A stretch of 64,000 nt of DNA from Desulfofustis limnaeus (GTDB lineage: Bacteria > Desulfobacterota > Desulfobulbia > Desulfobulbales > Desulfocapsaceae). A model generated the notes under the pieces. That model was not told the origin of the DNA. It ran no database searches and worked only from the letters and a program-made list of their open reading frames with translations. The translations under genes were made by a program, and so were the position numbers. Shown piece after piece: positions 27,460 to 36,403 of the stretch (within the stretch, counting starts at the first letter, position 1; every line of letters begins with the position of its first letter). The stretch lies in the NCBI RefSeq assembly GCF_023169885.1, contig NZ_AP025516.1, forward strand, positions 1,674,001 to 1,738,000. Reading direction: 5' to 3'.

Positions 27460-30414
27460 CTAGCGGGATAACAGCCGGGCCAACACGGTATCGCAGGACA
27501 GAGGGACCCGTACGGTCGCTCCGGCCTTGTTGGTAAAGAGCAGATACCCCTGATCCAGGGCGAACAGGAAGAGGTCTCTGGTCAGCTGCACATCGCGTCG
27601 GCAATATTCGACGATCTGTTGGATCCGGCCTTCCCGGTACCAGCGCAGGGCCTGCAGGCCATCAGCCGATTTCGGTTGGCCGAGTGTCTGCTCGGCAAGA
27701 CGGTTGAGGCTGAGTCGATAACCCAGGCGCTCCTCTATCTCCTTGAGCAGGTCGAACGATGGCCTGGCGAACAGGTGTCTGCCGGTGGCGCCGGCCAGAA
27801 CCCGGTAGTCGAAGCGAATGATGTTGAAGCCGACCACCAGGTCGGCGCCGGCGAGATGGTCGATCAGCTGATTGATCTCGTCCTCCAGATAGGCGGCGAA
27901 CCCATCGAGCTGGGAATCATACACGACGCCGACCGACATCCCCATCTTTTCGACAGCCCCCCAGCCCCCCACGTCATCAGCACCGCGTTTGGTCTCCAGA
28001 TCGAAGACCACCCAATGATCAGGTAAGGCCGCTCTGCCGCTGACGGCAGGCGGTGCAGTCGGTCGGCCCGGGGATGGCGCACCGATGCCAACGACCTTCT
28101 CATCTGCCGAGTCGGTACTTCTCGACGATGCCAGGGCGCCGGTAACAACGGCTTGGAGCAACCGCTGTGCCGCCCGTTTGTCGATCGGCCGATTCCCCGA
28201 GCCGCACCGGGGCGAGTGCACACAACTCGGGCAACCGGATTCGCAGGGACAGGAGTCGATGGTGGCGGTGGTCTGCACCAGTAGCTCCTCGATCAGTTCG
28301 AAGGCCTGGGCGGCCAGCCCTGCTCCGCCTTGATAGCCGTCGTAGATGAAGATCGAGGGCCCACCGGTCTGCTCATGATACGGGCAGGAGATACCGCCGA
28401 TATCGTTACGGTCGCAGAGGATCAGCAGGGGAAACATGGCGATCATGGCGTGCTCGACGGCATGGATCGCCCCCATGAAGTGCAGCTGTTCGTCCTCCAG
28501 CAGCCGGCGGCTCGCTTCCGGCAGGTTGAGCCAGATCCCCTCGGTCTCAATCACCTGCTCCGGCAGATCCAAGGCCATGGTGGCGATCGGCTTGTTGGTG
28601 AATTGGTTGATCTTCTGGTAACCGGTGATGGTCTCCGTCACCTTGAGAGAGCCGAGACAGATGGTCAACCCGAAGAGGTCTTTGTGCGCGGACCGGGCGA
28701 TGATCTCGGTCTGTTTGTGTGCCATGGAGCGGGTGTAGTAGGTGGGCTTGCAATCGTCGACCAGGACCTCCTGGGCCGCCAGGTTGAGGTCGATGATCTC
28801 CAAGGTCTTGGACAGATGAAGATAGATGGCGCCGGTATGCGCTTCCCGCAGGGCTCTGGAAGCATCGATTTCGCCGATGATCTCCCCGGTTCGGCGGTGG
28901 ATGATGGAGAGTTTCACGCCACCGCCGCGTAGGTCGAACAGCCGTTGCGGGTATTTCCGGCTTGGGTGATAGCTGGAGCCGGCCTCATCCTGCAACAGGA
29001 CGCCGCGCTCCACCAGGGCCTGGATTTCGCCACGCACGCCGGGAGTTCCGGCCAGGAGCGGTTCGTCAACCTGCAGCGGCAATTCGGCGGCGGCGCAGTG
29101 CAGGTGTTGCCGTGAAATCCTGGAGTTGCCCGGATCCAGCGCCGCCTGTTCCGGCGGGCGGTTGAAGAAATCGTCCGGATGGCGCATGAAGTATTGATCC
29201 AGCGCGTCCTCGCCGCCGATCAGGATGACCGCAGAACTGCGGCCGGCCCGGCCGACACGGCCGCTTCGCTGCCAGGTGGCCATGACCGATCCGGGGTAGC
29301 CCACCAGGATACACAGGTCGAGATCACCGATGTCGATCCCCAGTTCCAACGCCGAGGTGGAGATGACTCCCAGCAAGGTGCCGTTGGCCAGGTCGCGCTC
29401 AATCTCCCGGCGATCCTCGGGGAGAAAGCCGGCCCGATAGGAGCTCAGCTTGTCAGCCAGGGGGCCGAGGCGCGGCTTGGTCCACAGAGTGATGAGTTCG
29501 GTCATCTTTCTCGATTTGCTGTAGACGATCGTGCGCAACCCTCTTTTGAGTGCTGTTTCAAGAAGTTTTGTGGCAACATGGGCGCCGCTGTCCCACGGAT
29601 TGAGGAAGAGCATGTGTTTTGTCTCCGCCGGCGCACCGGAGCGCTCAATAACCAGCGGTGTCCGGCCGGTCAGCTTTTCGGCCAGTTGGCCGGGATTGCC
29701 GATCGTGGCGGAGAGCATGATGAATTGCGGGGTACTGCCGTAGTGGGCGGCGATCCGCTGCAGGCGTCTTAACACCCAGGCCATATGGGAGCCGAATAGC
29801 CCCCGATAGACGTGGATTTCGTCGATGATGACGAAACGCAAGCGTTTGAAGAAACTGCTCCAGCTGTCGTGGTAGGGCAAAAGCGACAGGTGCAGCATGT
29901 CCGGATTGGTGATCAGAACCGGTGGCGGTTGTCGGCGCAACCTGCCGCGCTGCGCTGAAGAGGTGTCGCCGTCATAGATCGCGGCATACGGTGTTGTCCC
30001 CTCGGGTTCATCAGACATGGCGGCTTGGAGGGCGGCCAGGCCGTTTCTTTGATCCTGGGCGAGCGCCTTGAGCGGGAAAAGGTAGAGCGCGTGGTTGCCA
30101 CTTTCAACCGTGCAGCTGTGCAGTACCGGAAGATGGTAGATGAGGCTCTTTCCCGAGGCGGTCGGGGTGGCGACGATAATGTCCCGGCCTTCCCCGAGGG
30201 CGTCGAAGGCGGCTGCCTGGTGGGTATAAAAGGCATCGATACCGATCGCCCGCAGGCGGCTGTTGAAGTGCTCCGGGAACGGTCTTGCGGGCACGGCCGT
30301 GGCTCGCGGGACCGCCGGTAGAACCCGATGGCAGACCAGTTGCGGCCCATAGGTGGGCGAATTGACCAGGCTCTCTACGTAGGCGCCGATCCCGTCTGGT
30401 TGGTGATCGCTCAT
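27460..30414 (-). CDS. DEAD/DEAH helicase with DUF1998 region fused to an RNase H-like exonuclease (MrfA-MrfB-like)
   Basis: A 984-residue fusion. Residues 60-440 form a superfamily 2 helicase: Walker A ATPTASGKS (82-90), DEIH (198-201), SAT (235-237), STSALELGIDIGDLD and QRSGRVGRAG. Then comes a DUF1998-type region with four Cys in CPCESGCPSCVHSPRC (about 735-750), as in the mitomycin repair helicase MrfA (YprA). The last 190 residues are a DEDD exonuclease-like domain: FDLETK, VGFNIIRFDYRVL and YCRRDVQLTRDLF. In Bacillus subtilis MrfA and the exonuclease MrfB are separate proteins, so this looks like both in one chain. A role in removing DNA adducts is inferred. Confidence 0.9.
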   Translation of the reverse strand: MSDHQPDGIGAYVESLVNSPTYGPQLVCHRVLPAVPRATAVPARPFPEHFNSRLRAIGIDAFYTHQAAAFDALGEGRDIIVATPTASGKSLIYHLPVLHSCTVESGNHALYLFPLKALAQDQRNGLAALQAAMSDEPEGTTPYAAIYDGDTSSAQRGRLRRQPPPVLITNPDMLHLSLLPYHDSWSSFFKRLRFVIIDEIHVYRGLFGSHMAWVLRRLQRIAAHYGSTPQFIMLSATIGNPGQLAEKLTGRTPLVIERSGAPAETKHMLFLNPWDSGAHVATKLLETALKRGLRTIVYSKSRKMTELITLWTKPRLGPLADKLSSYRAGFLPEDRREIERDLANGTLLGVISTSALELGIDIGDLDLCILVGYPGSVMATWQRSGRVGRAGRSSAVILIGGEDALDQYFMRHPDDFFNRPPEQAALDPGNSRISRQHLHCAAAELPLQVDEPLLAGTPGVRGEIQALVERGVLLQDEAGSSYHPSRKYPQRLFDLRGGGVKLSIIHRRTGEIIGEIDASRALREAHTGAIYLHLSKTLEIIDLNLAAQEVLVDDCKPTYYTRSMAHKQTEIIARSAHKDLFGLTICLGSLKVTETITGYQKINQFTNKPIATMALDLPEQVIETEGIWLNLPEASRRLLEDEQLHFMGAIHAVEHAMIAMFPLLILCDRNDIGGISCPYHEQTGGPSIFIYDGYQGGAGLAAQAFELIEELLVQTTATIDSCPCESGCPSCVHSPRCGSGNRPIDKRAAQRLLQAVVTGALASSRSTDSADEKVVGIGAPSPGRPTAPPAVSGRAALPDHWVVFDLETKRGADDVGGWGAVEKMGMSVGVVYDSQLDGFAAYLEDEINQLIDHLAGADLVVGFNIIRFDYRVLAGATGRHLFARPSFDLLKEIEERLGYRLSLNRLAEQTLGQPKSADGLQALRWYREGRIQQIVEYCRRDVQLTRDLFLFALDQGYLLFTNKAGATVRVPLSCDTVLARLLSR

Positions 30415-30581
30415 GGCCTGCCCGGCAGGAAGAGGATGTCGAGGAAATGACCTTCACCGACGCGGGAGTGGGCCTCGCAGGTGCACGTCCCACGCCCGGC
30501 AGCGAGCAGCGGGGCTGCACCCGGCGACAATTCAGCTTGCCGAAACACCAGAGACGCGATACGTTTGCTCATTTTGAACAT
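30411..30581 (-). CDS. Possible small protein upstream of the helicase
   Basis: A 56-codon frame whose stop overlaps the helicase start as ATGA. It begins MFKMSKRIASLVF after a good AGGAG site 8 bp upstream. The sequence has two close Cys (GTCTCEAHS) but no recognisable domain. The ribosome-binding site and coupling support translation, while lack of a known family argues caution. It could be a leader that tunes helicase translation. Confidence 0.4.
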   Translation of the reverse strand: MFKMSKRIASLVFRQAELSPGAAPLLAAGRGTCTCEAHSRVGEGHFLDILFLPGRP

Positions 30582-30623
30582 ACTTGCCAGCTCCTGCCCA
30601 TGCAGAGATAAGGAACGAGAGCC

Positions 30624-32318
30624 ATGACCGTTATCGCCACCCTTGGCCCGAAAGGCTCCGACGGATATCAGGCCGCCGCCCAGTATAATCGACATGCCGA
30701 ACTGGCGCTGTTCAACTCCATCGCCGATGTGATGGATGGGTTTCGCAGTGGCCAGGCCGATCTCGCCATGATTCCCGTCTATAATACCCGAGAAGGCGAA
30801 GTACGGGAGTATTTTCGTATTCTGGAGAGCCTCGACCAGGGATATTGGCTCGATAACGTGGTCCTGCCGATCAACCTCTCGCTCGGCGCGTTGAGCACCG
30901 ATCAGCGACTGGACCGGGTCCGGGTCATCATCGGCAGAAGCACCGTATTTCGACAGTGCGAGGAGTATATCGCCGCCAATATGCCGCAAGCGACACTGGT
31001 CTCGGTTCGGGATCTCGAACAGGCGTTGGCGGAACTGTTGCAGGACCGACCGGACGACCACGTAGTCATCGATACCGAACAGATCATCAACCGCTTCGGA
31101 CTGAATCTATTGGATCGTGAACTGGCCCCGTACAACCGGACCAGGTTTGCCGTCATCGGCTCGCAACCGGGGAGGCAGACCGGCTATGATGCCACATCCA
31201 TCATCACTCGTCCCTTGGCAGACCGGGTCGGGTTGCTGGTGGACATCCTCAACGAGTTTACCAAACGGGGCATCAATATTCTCGATTTGCGTTCGGAAAA
31301 CGATATCAAGACCCAGAAGCTGCAGATCTATCTGGAAGTGGAAGGGCACCGACTCAACCCCCTGCTCAAAGAGGCGCTGGACCAGGTTGAACATCAGGTG
31401 ATTCAGGTAGCGCAGAGCCTCAAGATTCTTGGATCGTTTCCTCGCGTGGACATGCGGATCAAACGGATCAGGTCGTTCGGCTTTATCGGCTCGGGGGCGA
31501 TGACCGTCTGGTTTGCCGATAAACTGCAAGGCGAAGGCTATGCCACCGTGATTTGTGGACGAAGCAGTACGCTTCGCCCCGAGGAAATGATCGCCCAGGT
31601 GGACGTGGTGGTCATCTGCGTCCCCATCTCCGTTACCACGAACCTGGTTCAACGGTACGGACCATTGCTGCGAGACGGGCAGGCGCTCATCCTGCTCGCC
31701 GGTGAATCGGAAACGCCTTTGCGATCAGCGCTTGAAGCGACGGCAGAAGGGGTGGAGGTGATGCTGGTGCACAACCTCTGGGGACCGCAAGCGCTCACCA
31801 TGAAGGACAAGAACGTGGTTGTCGTACGGACCCGCAAGAGTGGCAGTCTATGCAGCGAGTTCGAGTCGTTTATGTACAAGTACGGGGCGGAAATCCACCT
31901 GGATACGCCGGAGAAGCATGATCTGATGATGGGGGTAAGCCAGAAACTGCCGACCGCCATCTCCGTGGCCCTGGCCATGACGCTGGCTGAGCATGGGATC
32001 GATTATGGCGACATCGACTCTCACTCCACCCTCACCTCTCTCTACGGTGTGTTGGCCTTGGCCCGGGTACACAGCCAGCACCCACGCACCTATGCGGAAA
32101 TCATGGCGACCAGCGGGGAAGGCAAAAAAATCGTTGCCGGTTTTCTTGACCATCTGCAGCGGATCAGCGCCCTGGCTGAACAACGGCAGATCGACCAGCT
32201 CGCTGAAATTATAACGGAAAACATCAGAGCCATACCCTCTCACTTCCTCAAGAGCAAGATGCGCCAGGCCCAAGCGGTCGATGCCGTGCTCAGTGACATC
32301 GGGTTCAAAGGTGATTAA
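30624..32318 (+). CDS. Fused prephenate dehydratase-like / ACT / prephenate dehydrogenase protein
   Basis: A 564-residue three-part protein for phenylalanine and tyrosine synthesis. Residues 1-180 resemble prephenate dehydratase (GPKGSDGYQAA at the start and the catalytic-type TRF at 173-175). Residues 199-275 form an ACT domain (VGLLVDILNEFTKRGINIL) that normally senses phenylalanine. Residues 284-564 are a TyrA-type dehydrogenase with Rossmann motif GFIGSGAM and the His383 segment VHNLWGP. No chorismate mutase domain is present. The order PheA-ACT-TyrA is unusual. Some dehydratase motifs look weak, so the first domain may be regulatory only. An AAGGA site precedes the ATG. Confidence 0.83.
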   Translation: MTVIATLGPKGSDGYQAAAQYNRHAELALFNSIADVMDGFRSGQADLAMIPVYNTREGEVREYFRILESLDQGYWLDNVVLPINLSLGALSTDQRLDRVRVIIGRSTVFRQCEEYIAANMPQATLVSVRDLEQALAELLQDRPDDHVVIDTEQIINRFGLNLLDRELAPYNRTRFAVIGSQPGRQTGYDATSIITRPLADRVGLLVDILNEFTKRGINILDLRSENDIKTQKLQIYLEVEGHRLNPLLKEALDQVEHQVIQVAQSLKILGSFPRVDMRIKRIRSFGFIGSGAMTVWFADKLQGEGYATVICGRSSTLRPEEMIAQVDVVVICVPISVTTNLVQRYGPLLRDGQALILLAGESETPLRSALEATAEGVEVMLVHNLWGPQALTMKDKNVVVVRTRKSGSLCSEFESFMYKYGAEIHLDTPEKHDLMMGVSQKLPTAISVALAMTLAEHGIDYGDIDSHSTLTSLYGVLALARVHSQHPRTYAEIMATSGEGKKIVAGFLDHLQRISALAEQRQIDQLAEIITENIRAIPSHFLKSKMRQAQAVDAVLSDIGFKGD

Positions 32319-32350
32319 GGTAAGCGCTGTCGTGTTTTTCGCGTCAAGCC

Positions 32351-32388
32351 CGCGCAATGCGTGGTGAGCGTGCCACGAGGCGTTGCGC
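32351..32388 (+). other. Imperfect stem-loop before the zinc-ribbon gene
   Basis: GCGCAA and TTGCGC form the outer stem, and CGTGG and CCACG the inner one, between the PheA-TyrA fusion and the next gene. No T-run follows, so it is not a simple terminator. It ends about 20 bp before the AAAGGAG site of the downstream gene and could affect its translation. Confidence 0.3.
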
Positions 32389-32419
32389 CGATTAGTTCAT
32401 TTCTGCAAAAAGGAGTACC

Positions 32420-33070
32420 ATGATCAAGGATTATCGTCGTTATTTTGAGAACATTCCGGTCTGTCCCCATTGCCGGACCGAGTTGAGTTGTTGTGAGGCC
32501 CCGCCGTTTCATATCGGCGATGGCCTTGGCTGGGGCTCCGAGGTGCTCTATATCTGTCTCAACGATGACTGCCCGCTCTATGTCAATGGCTGGAAACAGA
32601 TTCAGGAACAATACGGTCACAATTCCTCCTATCGTTACATGCAACTGCCCGGTAGCAAAGAGAAGAATGTGATGATGGTTGGGACCAGTGATGCGTTCAA
32701 AGGCAGCGTTATCGATCTCGCCGTGGTCGAGCAGCAAAATACCCGCTACCTCAAAGAGAAAGAGGCGGTGGCGGCTCTTGACACCTGCGTTCAGGTGAAG
32801 AACCTGGAACCGGTACTGGCCCTGATTCTCGATGAAGCCGCCTCCCTCACCCATCGCCAGCGAGCAATCTCGTTGTTGATCCCGCTGAACGACCTGGACT
32901 GCATCGATCCCATCCGCAACCACACGTTTCGCGATACCGCTCTGGAGTCAGCATGTCATCTGGCCATCCGGCAGATTCTGGATAAAAACTTCAAAAAAGA
33001 ATGCCCGCATTGTATGGAAATAATCAAGGCACAGGCCAAGATCTGCCGTTATTGTCAGCGGGATGTGTGA
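32420..33070 (+). CDS. Zinc-ribbon protein, function unknown
   Basis: A 216-residue protein with a zinc-binding motif at each end: CPHC...CC near residue 15, with CLNDDC further on, and a compact C-terminal ribbon CPHCMEIIKAQAKICRYC. The middle (residues 90-190) is helical and may be HEAT-like, including repeats of LALILDEAASLTHRQRAI type (key residues only). No catalytic residues are recognised. AAAGGAG lies before the ATG. It sits between the aromatic amino acid fusion gene and tRNA-His. Confidence 0.7.
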   Translation: MIKDYRRYFENIPVCPHCRTELSCCEAPPFHIGDGLGWGSEVLYICLNDDCPLYVNGWKQIQEQYGHNSSYRYMQLPGSKEKNVMMVGTSDAFKGSVIDLAVVEQQNTRYLKEKEAVAALDTCVQVKNLEPVLALILDEAASLTHRQRAISLLIPLNDLDCIDPIRNHTFRDTALESACHLAIRQILDKNFKKECPHCMEIIKAQAKICRYCQRDV

Positions 33071-33079
33071 TTTTTGATC

Positions 33080-33108
33080 TTGAAAAACTCGAGCGTTGCG
33101 GGTATATG
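33080..33108 (+). promoter_or_regulatory. Putative promoter of the tRNA-His gene
   Basis: TTGAAA and TATATG are separated by exactly 17 bp, and the -10 box ends 29 bp before the tRNA. Spacing and position suit a short-leader tRNA promoter. Confidence 0.55.
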
Positions 33109-33137
33109 GTGCAATTCCTATCTGAGATTGCCCGGTG

Positions 33138-33214
33138 GTGAGTGTAGCTCAGTCGGTTAGAGTATCTGGTTGTGGCCCAGAAGGTCGGGGGTTCGAATCC
33201 CCTCACTCACCCCA
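33138..33214 (+). tRNA. tRNA-His (GTG anticodon)
   Basis: All four arms can be folded: acceptor GTGAGTG/CACTCAC, D arm GCTC/GAGT, anticodon stem TCTGG/CCAGA with loop TTGTGGC giving anticodon GTG, and T arm with loop TTCGAAT. The CCA end is encoded (33212-33214). Position 33137 is G and the discriminator 33211 is C, giving the G-1:C73 pair expected for histidine tRNA. Confidence 0.97.
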
Positions 33215-33341
33215 TCCCGACACCGTGCGTTTCATCCGCCCTTCTCTCCGCCGCGACCATGGTGTCACTCAACCTTTTTCCAGCAGCACCGGCAGCGTTT
33301 TGGTGTCGTTGCGTGCTGACTGATCGAACACGCACACGGCC

Positions 33342-34196
33342 ATGATCGAAACATTTCCTCTTCCCGTCAAGCTCGACACCCCACAAATCGGATCGGTTCT
33401 CTTTCATCCTCGCCCGGAAACCAGCCTGGATCCGCCAGCTGGTGCTGTTGATTTCGCGGTCAACACCGAAGACGGACGGGCGGTTTTGGGTTGCCGCGCC
33501 TTTATTGGTGAGCAAGAACACGCTCCAGTCATCCTCTTTTTTCACGGCAACGGCGAGACCGTCGGTGATTACGACGATATCGGTCCCCTCTTCCTCGAGG
33601 TGGGCATCAACGTGGTCTTTGCCACCTACCGCGGTTATGGCTGGAGCACAGGTGTTCCTTCGGCCTCGAAGCTGGTGCTTGATGCCGAGAGTGTTCTGGT
33701 TGCGTCACAACAATGGCTGCAGGATCATTCCCTATCCGGTCCGTTGTTCGTCATGGGCCGCTCGCTCGGGTCGGTCAGCGCCATCGAACTGGTCTATCGG
33801 TTCCCTGATCGGTGCCGGGGCCTGCTCATCGAGAGCGGCTTTGCCGATACCGTACCGCTGCTGGCAACCATCGGCGTCAGTCCGATACCGGAGGAGCTTG
33901 CCGAGGCAGACTGTTTCAACAACCGAAGAAAAATCGCCCACATTGAATTGCCCACCCTGATCTTGCACGGCGCCAGAGATCAGTTGATTCCGATTGGCGA
34001 AGCGGAAAAACTGCAGGCCGAGAGCGGTGCCAGGAACAAACAGTTCCAGGTGGTGCCGGGCGCCGATCATAATTCCCTGATGCTGGTCGCCGGCCCCCTC
34101 TACTTCGCCGCGATCAAGCAATTCATCGATGGCGTGACCGGGGTCAACACCTGGCGGGAGAGAAGACGTCATTTTAAACGAGAGCAAAGCGCGTAA
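33342..34196 (+). CDS. Alpha/beta hydrolase
   Basis: A 284-residue alpha/beta hydrolase fold protein. The oxyanion segment is [13 protein letters not shown], the nucleophile Ser is in [10 protein letters not shown], the acid is probably Asp in [10 protein letters not shown], and the His is in PGADHNSLM. The layout resembles BAAT/YqkD/Bem46-type serine hydrolases. No signal peptide is visible, so it is probably cytoplasmic. The substrate is unknown. It is followed after 2 bp by the dCMP deaminase gene. Confidence 0.8.
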   Translation: MIETFPLPVKLDTPQIGSVLFHPRPETSLDPPAGAVDFAVNTEDGRAVLGCRAFIGEQEHAPVILFFHGNGETVGDYDDIGPLFLEVGINVVFATYRGYGWSTGVPSASKLVLDAESVLVASQQWLQDHSLSGPLFVMGRSLGSVSAIELVYRFPDRCRGLLIESGFADTVPLLATIGVSPIPEELAEADCFNNRRKIAHIELPTLILHGARDQLIPIGEAEKLQAESGARNKQFQVVPGADHNSLMLVAGPLYFAAIKQFIDGVTGVNTWRERRRHFKREQSA

Positions 34197-34198
34197 AG

Positions 34199-34702
34199 AT
34201 GACGGAACCGATAAAAAAGAGATTGAACTACCTGTCCTGGGACGAGTATTTCATGGCGGTGGCGCTCTTGTCAGCGGAACGCAGCAAGGATCCGAACACC
34301 CAGGTTGGTGCCTGTATCGCCAACCGGCAGAACAAGATCGTCGGGGTCGGCTACAACGGTTTTCCGATCGGCTGTTCCGACGATGAATTGCCCTGGGATC
34401 GCCAGGGGCCGTTCCTGACCACCAAATATCCCTACGTGTGCCATGCCGAACTCAACGCCGTCCTCAACGCCATCTCCACTGATCTGAGCGGCTGCCGGAT
34501 CTATGTCGGCCTGTTTCCCTGCAACGAATGCACCAAGGTGATTATTCAGTCGGGAATCAAGGAGATCGTCTATCTCTCCGATAAATATCGGGATTCTGAC
34601 CAGGTGAAGGCAGCCAAGCGGATGCTGGATCTGGCCGGGGTCTCCTATCGTCGGTTCATTCCGCAACGCCCGGAGATCACCCTGTCATTCAGCCTCGACT
34701 GA
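34199..34702 (+). CDS. Deoxycytidylate (dCMP) deaminase
   Basis: Zinc-dependent deaminase converting dCMP to dUMP for thymidylate synthesis. The 167 residues contain the zinc and catalytic motif [11 protein letters not shown] (His and Glu) and [10 protein letters not shown] (two Cys). [12 protein letters not shown] and [11 protein letters not shown] bind the nucleotide. It belongs to the ComEB/DCTD family. Its end overlaps the convergent thiL gene by 18 bp. Confidence 0.93.
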   Translation: MTEPIKKRLNYLSWDEYFMAVALLSAERSKDPNTQVGACIANRQNKIVGVGYNGFPIGCSDDELPWDRQGPFLTTKYPYVCHAELNAVLNAISTDLSGCRIYVGLFPCNECTKVIIQSGIKEIVYLSDKYRDSDQVKAAKRMLDLAGVSYRRFIPQRPEITLSFSLD

Positions 34703-35725
34703 CGGTTCATCAGCCGTTGGGCTGCGGTGTTGAAAACCGCCGAAGCTGATGTCCACCTCCCGATCGTCGTGCTGCAGACGTACCCCCGAGCCAGCGAAGG
34801 TCTCTCCGATACGGTAGATGGGCGGACCCTTTCTGCTGTTCAAGAAACGTAGCAATTCTTCATCCTTACCGGCTTGTACCGTAAAGACGAGATGGTAGTC
34901 GTCGCCGCCGGCGACCTGCAGTTGCACCGGGTCGTGACCGATGGCGGCACAGATCCTGGCCAGGTTTTCGTGTTCCGGGAGCAGAGAGGCGTCCACCCGT
35001 GCCCCAACCATGCTCTGGCCGGCTAAATGGGCCAGATCAGTGGCCAGACCGTCGGAGAGATCCTGCATGGCGGTGATCAGCCCGCTTTCTGCCAGCAAGA
35101 GAGCGCAGGCCACATCCGGAGCTGGATCGAGATGACGATCGAGAAACGGCCGGCAGAGGGTCTCATCCAGAGGCCCCAAACGTCCGGCCTGGCGGCAGAG
35201 GATCAGGCCCGCCGCCGCCGAACCGAGTTGGCCGCTGACAAATATGCTCTCTCCGGCAGCGGCGGTGCTGCGCAGAATCGCCCTCCCCTTGCGGGTGGTG
35301 CCGATGGCGGTGATGTTGACGGTGAATTGATCGCCGCGTACCGTGTCGCCGCCAATCAGGGAACAGGAAAATTCGTCGAGCAGGGAAGCAAACCCCGAGG
35401 TCCATTGTTCCAGCCACTCATTGCTGAAGGAACCGGGGATGGCGATCGACAACAAAATGAACCGGGGCGTCGCCCCCATGGCGGCAATATCGCTGAGGTT
35501 GACCGCGAGGCACTTTCTGCCGAGCCGGTAAGCAGGATGCCAGGAGGTGTCGAAGTGCACCGTATCGACAAGCATGTCGGTGGTCACCACCCAATCGTGT
35601 TGACCGTCTGGTGCCAGCACCGCGCAATCATCGCCGATCCCTCGGACGATTTGCTGGGAATGGCGCTGGCAAGAACTCGAAAACCGGGTGATGACGTCCC
35701 GTTCTTTCCAGGGAGATGATTTCAT
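34685..35725 (-). CDS. thiL: Thiamine-monophosphate kinase
   Basis: Makes thiamine diphosphate, the cofactor needed by KorB, from thiamine monophosphate. The 346 residues belong to the PurM/ThiL superfamily: [41 protein letters not shown], and [12 protein letters not shown] are typical. The open frame runs back to 35917 across the repeat at 35775-35939, but the ATG at 35725 begins the ThiL domain. Two tandem ACTAAAAAAG blocks lie just upstream. Confidence 0.94.
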   Translation of the reverse strand: MKSSPWKERDVITRFSSSCQRHSQQIVRGIGDDCAVLAPDGQHDWVVTTDMLVDTVHFDTSWHPAYRLGRKCLAVNLSDIAAMGATPRFILLSIAIPGSFSNEWLEQWTSGFASLLDEFSCSLIGGDTVRGDQFTVNITAIGTTRKGRAILRSTAAAGESIFVSGQLGSAAAGLILCRQAGRLGPLDETLCRPFLDRHLDPAPDVACALLLAESGLITAMQDLSDGLATDLAHLAGQSMVGARVDASLLPEHENLARICAAIGHDPVQLQVAGGDDYHLVFTVQAGKDEELLRFLNSRKGPPIYRIGETFAGSGVRLQHDDREVDISFGGFQHRSPTADEPSVEAE

Positions 35726-35774
35726 GGAGTCTACCGCCCGCAGCGTAGTGCGCTTTTTTAGTTTTATCGGGAGT

Positions 35775-35939
35775 GAGCGTACTTTTTTAGTTACGGTAGC
35801 AAACCCGGCGATGGGCATCGCTTCCAAACGCTGCTCTTCGGCCTGATCGCCGTCACGCCACGGCTGACAGACAGGCCATCCATGGCCTGCTGTCAGTTGC
35901 GAACGTCCTGTCCGCAACCCTGCGGGCCGGCTGTGGCGT
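35775..35939 (+). repeat. Two-hairpin intergenic repeat, copy B
   Basis: Second copy of the repeat at 16731-16900. Hairpin 1 is at 35864-35896 (CTGACAG...CTGTCAG outer arms and CAGGCCAT/ATGGCCTG inner arms). Hairpin 2 pairs GTTGCG (35896) with CGCAAC (35913). It lies just upstream of thiL in the 297-bp gap before the next gene, outside coding sequence. I see nothing else definite in this gap. Confidence 0.75.
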
Positions 35940-36022
35940 GCCGGCGGGCCTCCGCGAGGCGTTTTCCATCGATACCCATCGCTTCCTCGGTTGCAAAGAC
36001 GTACGCATGATTCGGATGAACC

Positions 36023-36403
36023 TTATTTTACCCGTTTCAACCCGGCTTTCCGTTCATTGACCGGGGGGGCGTCGATCTCGTGGGGTACAACCGTGTCGCT
36101 CAGATCAACCGCCTGGAGAAACCGCTGCTCCCCGCCCATGGTAAAGATTTCACGACCGGTCATCTGCGCACTGCGCAAGGTCCACACTGTCTTCTGTAAA
36201 GGAACGGTAAGGAAGGTGAGGCCCACATGCCACCATTCGTCTCGCTTCGTATGATCTCGCTCGATCGATGACACAAGGGCATACATGAGCAGATCGGGAT
36301 TTTTGGCGATGATCAGCACCACATCGCCGATATCGGTTTCCGCCTTGAGTGGAATAAGTTCTTTGGCCTGTGCGACAAGGTGTTCGATATTAGTTGTGTT
36401 CAT
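36023..36403 (-). CDS. Hypothetical protein
   Basis: A 126-residue protein that I do not recognise. It is mixed helical, with no signal peptide or transmembrane helix, and has two adjacent Trp (DEWWHVGL) and a basic C-terminus (NERKAGLKRVK). The ATG at 36403 overlaps the stop of the preceding gene by 14 bp, so it is likely translated together with the DUF3352-like gene. An alternative start at 36427 adds 8 residues. The pairing suggests a cytosolic partner for that membrane-anchored protein (inference). Confidence 0.65.
   Translation of the reverse strand: MNTTNIEHLVAQAKELIPLKAETDIGDVVLIIAKNPDLLMYALVSSIERDHTKRDEWWHVGLTFLTVPLQKTVWTLRSAQMTGREIFTMGGEQRFLQAVDLSDTVVPHEIDAPPVNERKAGLKRVK

Noticed and set aside
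30540-30620. SOS-type box upstream of the repair helicase
   Set aside because: A GAACATAC-type half site exists, but the matching half is missing for either LexA consensus I know.
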